Shown: positions 62,548 through 64,000 of the stretch, in pieces
Layout: each line of letters opens with the position of its first letter
How positions within the stretch are numbered: position 1 is the stretch's first letter
Assembly: GCA_014650415.1 (NCBI GenBank)
Contig: BMUX01000017.1
Span: forward strand, 62,001-126,000
Source: Streptomyces spiroverticillatus
GTDB lineage: Bacteria; Actinomycetota; Actinomycetes; Streptomycetales; Streptomycetaceae
DNA length: 64,000 bases
Direction of reading: 5' to 3'
The notes under the pieces: generated by a model
What the model saw: only the letters and a program-made list of their open reading frames with translations
Told to the model about the DNA's origin: nothing
The model's database searches: none
Program-made: the position numbers and the translations under genes

Positions 62548-63585
62548 ATGCACGAGGCCGTCGTCTCGCTCATCGGCCGCGTCCCCGTGGAACTGCCGGT
62601 GTGGCGGTCGTTCTGGGACCGGCTGCACAGCGGTGGTCTGCTGCGCGGAGAGGCCGCGGCCCTCCTCGCCTCGCTGTCCACCGAGATGCCCGGCCGGGCG
62701 ACCCTGCACGCGCTGCTGGAGTCGCTGGACGAGCGCCGCCCGACGGCGCCCGCCGGCGACTTCGCCGGAGCCGTCAACATCGTCGGCACCGGCGGCGGCC
62801 CCGCCACGTTCAACATCTCCACGGCGGCCGCCCTCGTCGCCGCCGCCATGGGCGTCCCCGTCGTCAAGACCGGCTCCCGGGCGTACACGAGCCGCTGCGG
62901 CTCCCTGGACCTGCTCACCCGGCTCGGCATCACGCCGACCACCTCCCACGCGCAGACGCACACCGTCCTCGAGCACTGCGGCATCGCCTTCGCGGGCCTG
63001 TTCGTCTACCCGCCGGAGATCGCCCTGCTCGCACGGGCGGTGGCACCGCTCGACCTGCGGGCCCTCGGACCCTTCGTCAACACGCTCGGGCCGTTCCTCG
63101 CCGGCATCCCCACCGGCACCCAGGTCACCGGCGTCTCCCGGCCCCGGCACCTGGAGGGGCTGGGGCACGCCGCCTCGTACGCCTCGCGCACCGGGCGGAC
63201 CGTCTGGCTGGCCGTCAACGACGCCGGTGCCGACGAGCTGCTCGCCTTCACCGCCAACACCGTCCACGCCTACGAGGACGGGGCGGACACGGAGTTCACG
63301 CTCAGCCCCCGGCCGCTCGGGCTGGGCGCCGGAGAGCTGGCCGACCTCGCCGTGCCCGACGGCGGGGTGGAGGGCAGCGCCGCACTCTTCCTCGACGTGC
63401 TCGCCGGGCGGGGCAACGCGGCGGCGCACCAGACGGTCTGCCTCAACGCCGCGGCGCTCGCCGTGGCCGGCCGGCAGACCGGCGACTGGCACCAGGCGCT
63501 GGCCGCCGCCGACGACGTCCTGCGCAGCGGCGCTGCCCTCGACCGGCTGGAGCGGCTGCGGTCCCTGGAGGCCGCACATGCCTGA
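62548..63585 (+). CDS. TrpD-like phosphoribosyltransferase with altered acceptor site
   Basis: The 345-aa protein is an anthranilate phosphoribosyltransferase homologue. The PRPP side is kept: VGTGGG (residues 79-84), FNISTAA with Asn89-Ser91-Thr92, Lys107 and an Asp-Glu pair in GADELLAF. The anthranilate side is not: the family KHGNRSVSS is KTGSRAYTS here (His to Thr, Asn to Ser), the GTGGD Asp is Gly, and the RTxFNxLGPL region is GPFVNTLGPF without the Arg. It should therefore ribosylate another acid or amide, perhaps on the carrier protein, using PRPP. It overlaps the TrpA-like start by 8 bases. Confidence 0.88.
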   Translation: MHEAVVSLIGRVPVELPVWRSFWDRLHSGGLLRGEAAALLASLSTEMPGRATLHALLESLDERRPTAPAGDFAGAVNIVGTGGGPATFNISTAAALVAAAMGVPVVKTGSRAYTSRCGSLDLLTRLGITPTTSHAQTHTVLEHCGIAFAGLFVYPPEIALLARAVAPLDLRALGPFVNTLGPFLAGIPTGTQVTGVSRPRHLEGLGHAASYASRTGRTVWLAVNDAGADELLAFTANTVHAYEDGADTEFTLSPRPLGLGAGELADLAVPDGGVEGSAALFLDVLAGRGNAAAHQTVCLNAAALAVAGRQTGDWHQALAAADDVLRSGAALDRLERLRSLEAAHA

Positions 63586-64000
63586 GCCCTTGCCGGTCGC
63601 AGCCCCGTACCCCGACGCCCGGCCCGGATTCTTCGCCGGGCGCGACCCGGGGCGGCCGGGACTGGCCGTGTTCGTCAACGCCGGCGACCCCCCGCTGGCC
63701 CGGCTGCCCGAACTCGTCGCGATGCTCGACGAACAGGGCGTCGACTGCCTGGAACTCGCCGTCCCCTTCCCCCACTCGGCCACCGACGGGCCGGTGATCC
63801 GCCGCTCCGCCGACCGGGCACTGGCCGGCGGGGCCACCCTCGCGGCCGTGCTCGACGCCGTCGCCGCCGTCCGGCCAGGCCTGCGCCGGCTGCGCATCGC
63901 GCTGCTCGCAGACTGGAGCCACAGCGTCAAGGACAGCGACCTCGGGGACTTCCACCGGTCCGTGGCCGACGCGGGCTGCGACGCGCTGCTGCTGCACGGA
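63578..64000 (+). CDS. TrpA-like (tryptophan synthase alpha/indole-3-glycerol-phosphate lyase family) protein, partial
   Basis: The first 141 residues lie in the window. The TIM-barrel of TrpA is seen: LAVFVNAGDPPLARLPELVAML, then LELAVPFPHSATDGPVI with the catalytic pair Glu59 and Asp70 in their usual places, and ADWSHSV... AGCDALLLHG. The family text PFSDPxADG reads PFPHSATDG, so the substrate loop differs. TrpA splits indole-glycerol phosphate by retro-aldol cleavage; with the TrpD-like enzyme it suggests a tryptophan-like sequence of steps on a ribosylated intermediate. ATG 63578 overlaps the previous stop. The 3' end is cut by the window. Confidence 0.85.
   Translation, partial: MPEPLPVAAPYPDARPGFFAGRDPGRPGLAVFVNAGDPPLARLPELVAMLDEQGVDCLELAVPFPHSATDGPVIRRSADRALAGGATLAAVLDAVAAVRPGLRRLRIALLADWSHSVKDSDLGDFHRSVADAGCDALLLHG

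Noticed and set aside
62548..64000. Part of the primary tryptophan operon
   Set aside because: The TrpD-like protein lacks the anthranilate-binding residues and is coupled to a ligase and a carrier protein in a type II PKS cluster, so a dedicated secondary role is more likely.

Overview
The window is very GC-rich DNA with almost every codon ending in G or C, frequent GTG starts, twin-arginine signals, SARP and gamma-butyrolactone regulators and one TTA codon. This points to a Streptomyces (or very close actinomycete) chromosome. The left half (1-30 kb) is accessory chromosomal DNA, the middle (30.4-34.6 kb) looks like a small phage- or plasmid-derived island, and the right part (about 36.7 kb to the end) is a type II polyketide gene cluster that runs off the window.

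Left region: a propeller-like fragment, a Tat-exported penicillin-binding-like serine hydrolase, a secreted phytase, VOC proteins, a methyltransferase, a PLP enzyme/MFS pair, an M19 dipeptidase, MFS, kinase and SUKH genes, and an isolated hemC. Between them lie several decayed genes: an ABC-ATPase/LLM-oxidoreductase fusion remnant, MFS and histidine kinase tails, and a 0.75-kb stretch with no intact gene. At 20.5-25.3 kb is a complete four-gene molybdenum hydroxylase operon in the same order as E. coli paoABCD, divergent from a TetR gene. At 26.9-30.3 kb is a molybdate uptake operon (TOBE/HTH protein, ModA, ModB-ModC fusion), so cofactor supply and user are neighbours.

Middle region: an array of perfect hairpins with three-base loops precedes a degenerate tyrosine-recombinase-like gene. 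An iteron-like repeat field follows, then a convergent P4-family superfamily 3 helicase gene and a divergent EspR-like regulator.

Right region: a UvrA-like protein and a DrrA/DrrB exporter under a PadR repressor look like anthracycline-type self-resistance. An aromatic hydroxylase carrying a TTA codon, two ArpA/ScbR-like TetR proteins around an AfsA-like synthase, and two SARPs form the control block. The biosynthetic block has a type II thioesterase, two didomain aromatase/cyclases, an acyl-CoA-dehydrogenase-like protein, a phosphopantetheinyl transferase, an NmrA-type and an MDR-type oxidoreductase, two SnoaL-like proteins, KS-alpha, KS-beta and ACP. It is followed by an adenylation enzyme, a second carrier protein, a TrpD-like phosphoribosyltransferase and a TrpA-like protein. 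The last set matches the logic known for the pyrrolopyrrole part of kosinostatin/quinocycline (nicotinate plus ribose, processed like tryptophan). My best reading is therefore a kosinostatin-like, pyrrolopyrrole-bearing anthracycline-type cluster whose remaining genes (TrpC/TrpB-like steps, ketoreductase, sugar genes) lie beyond base 64000.
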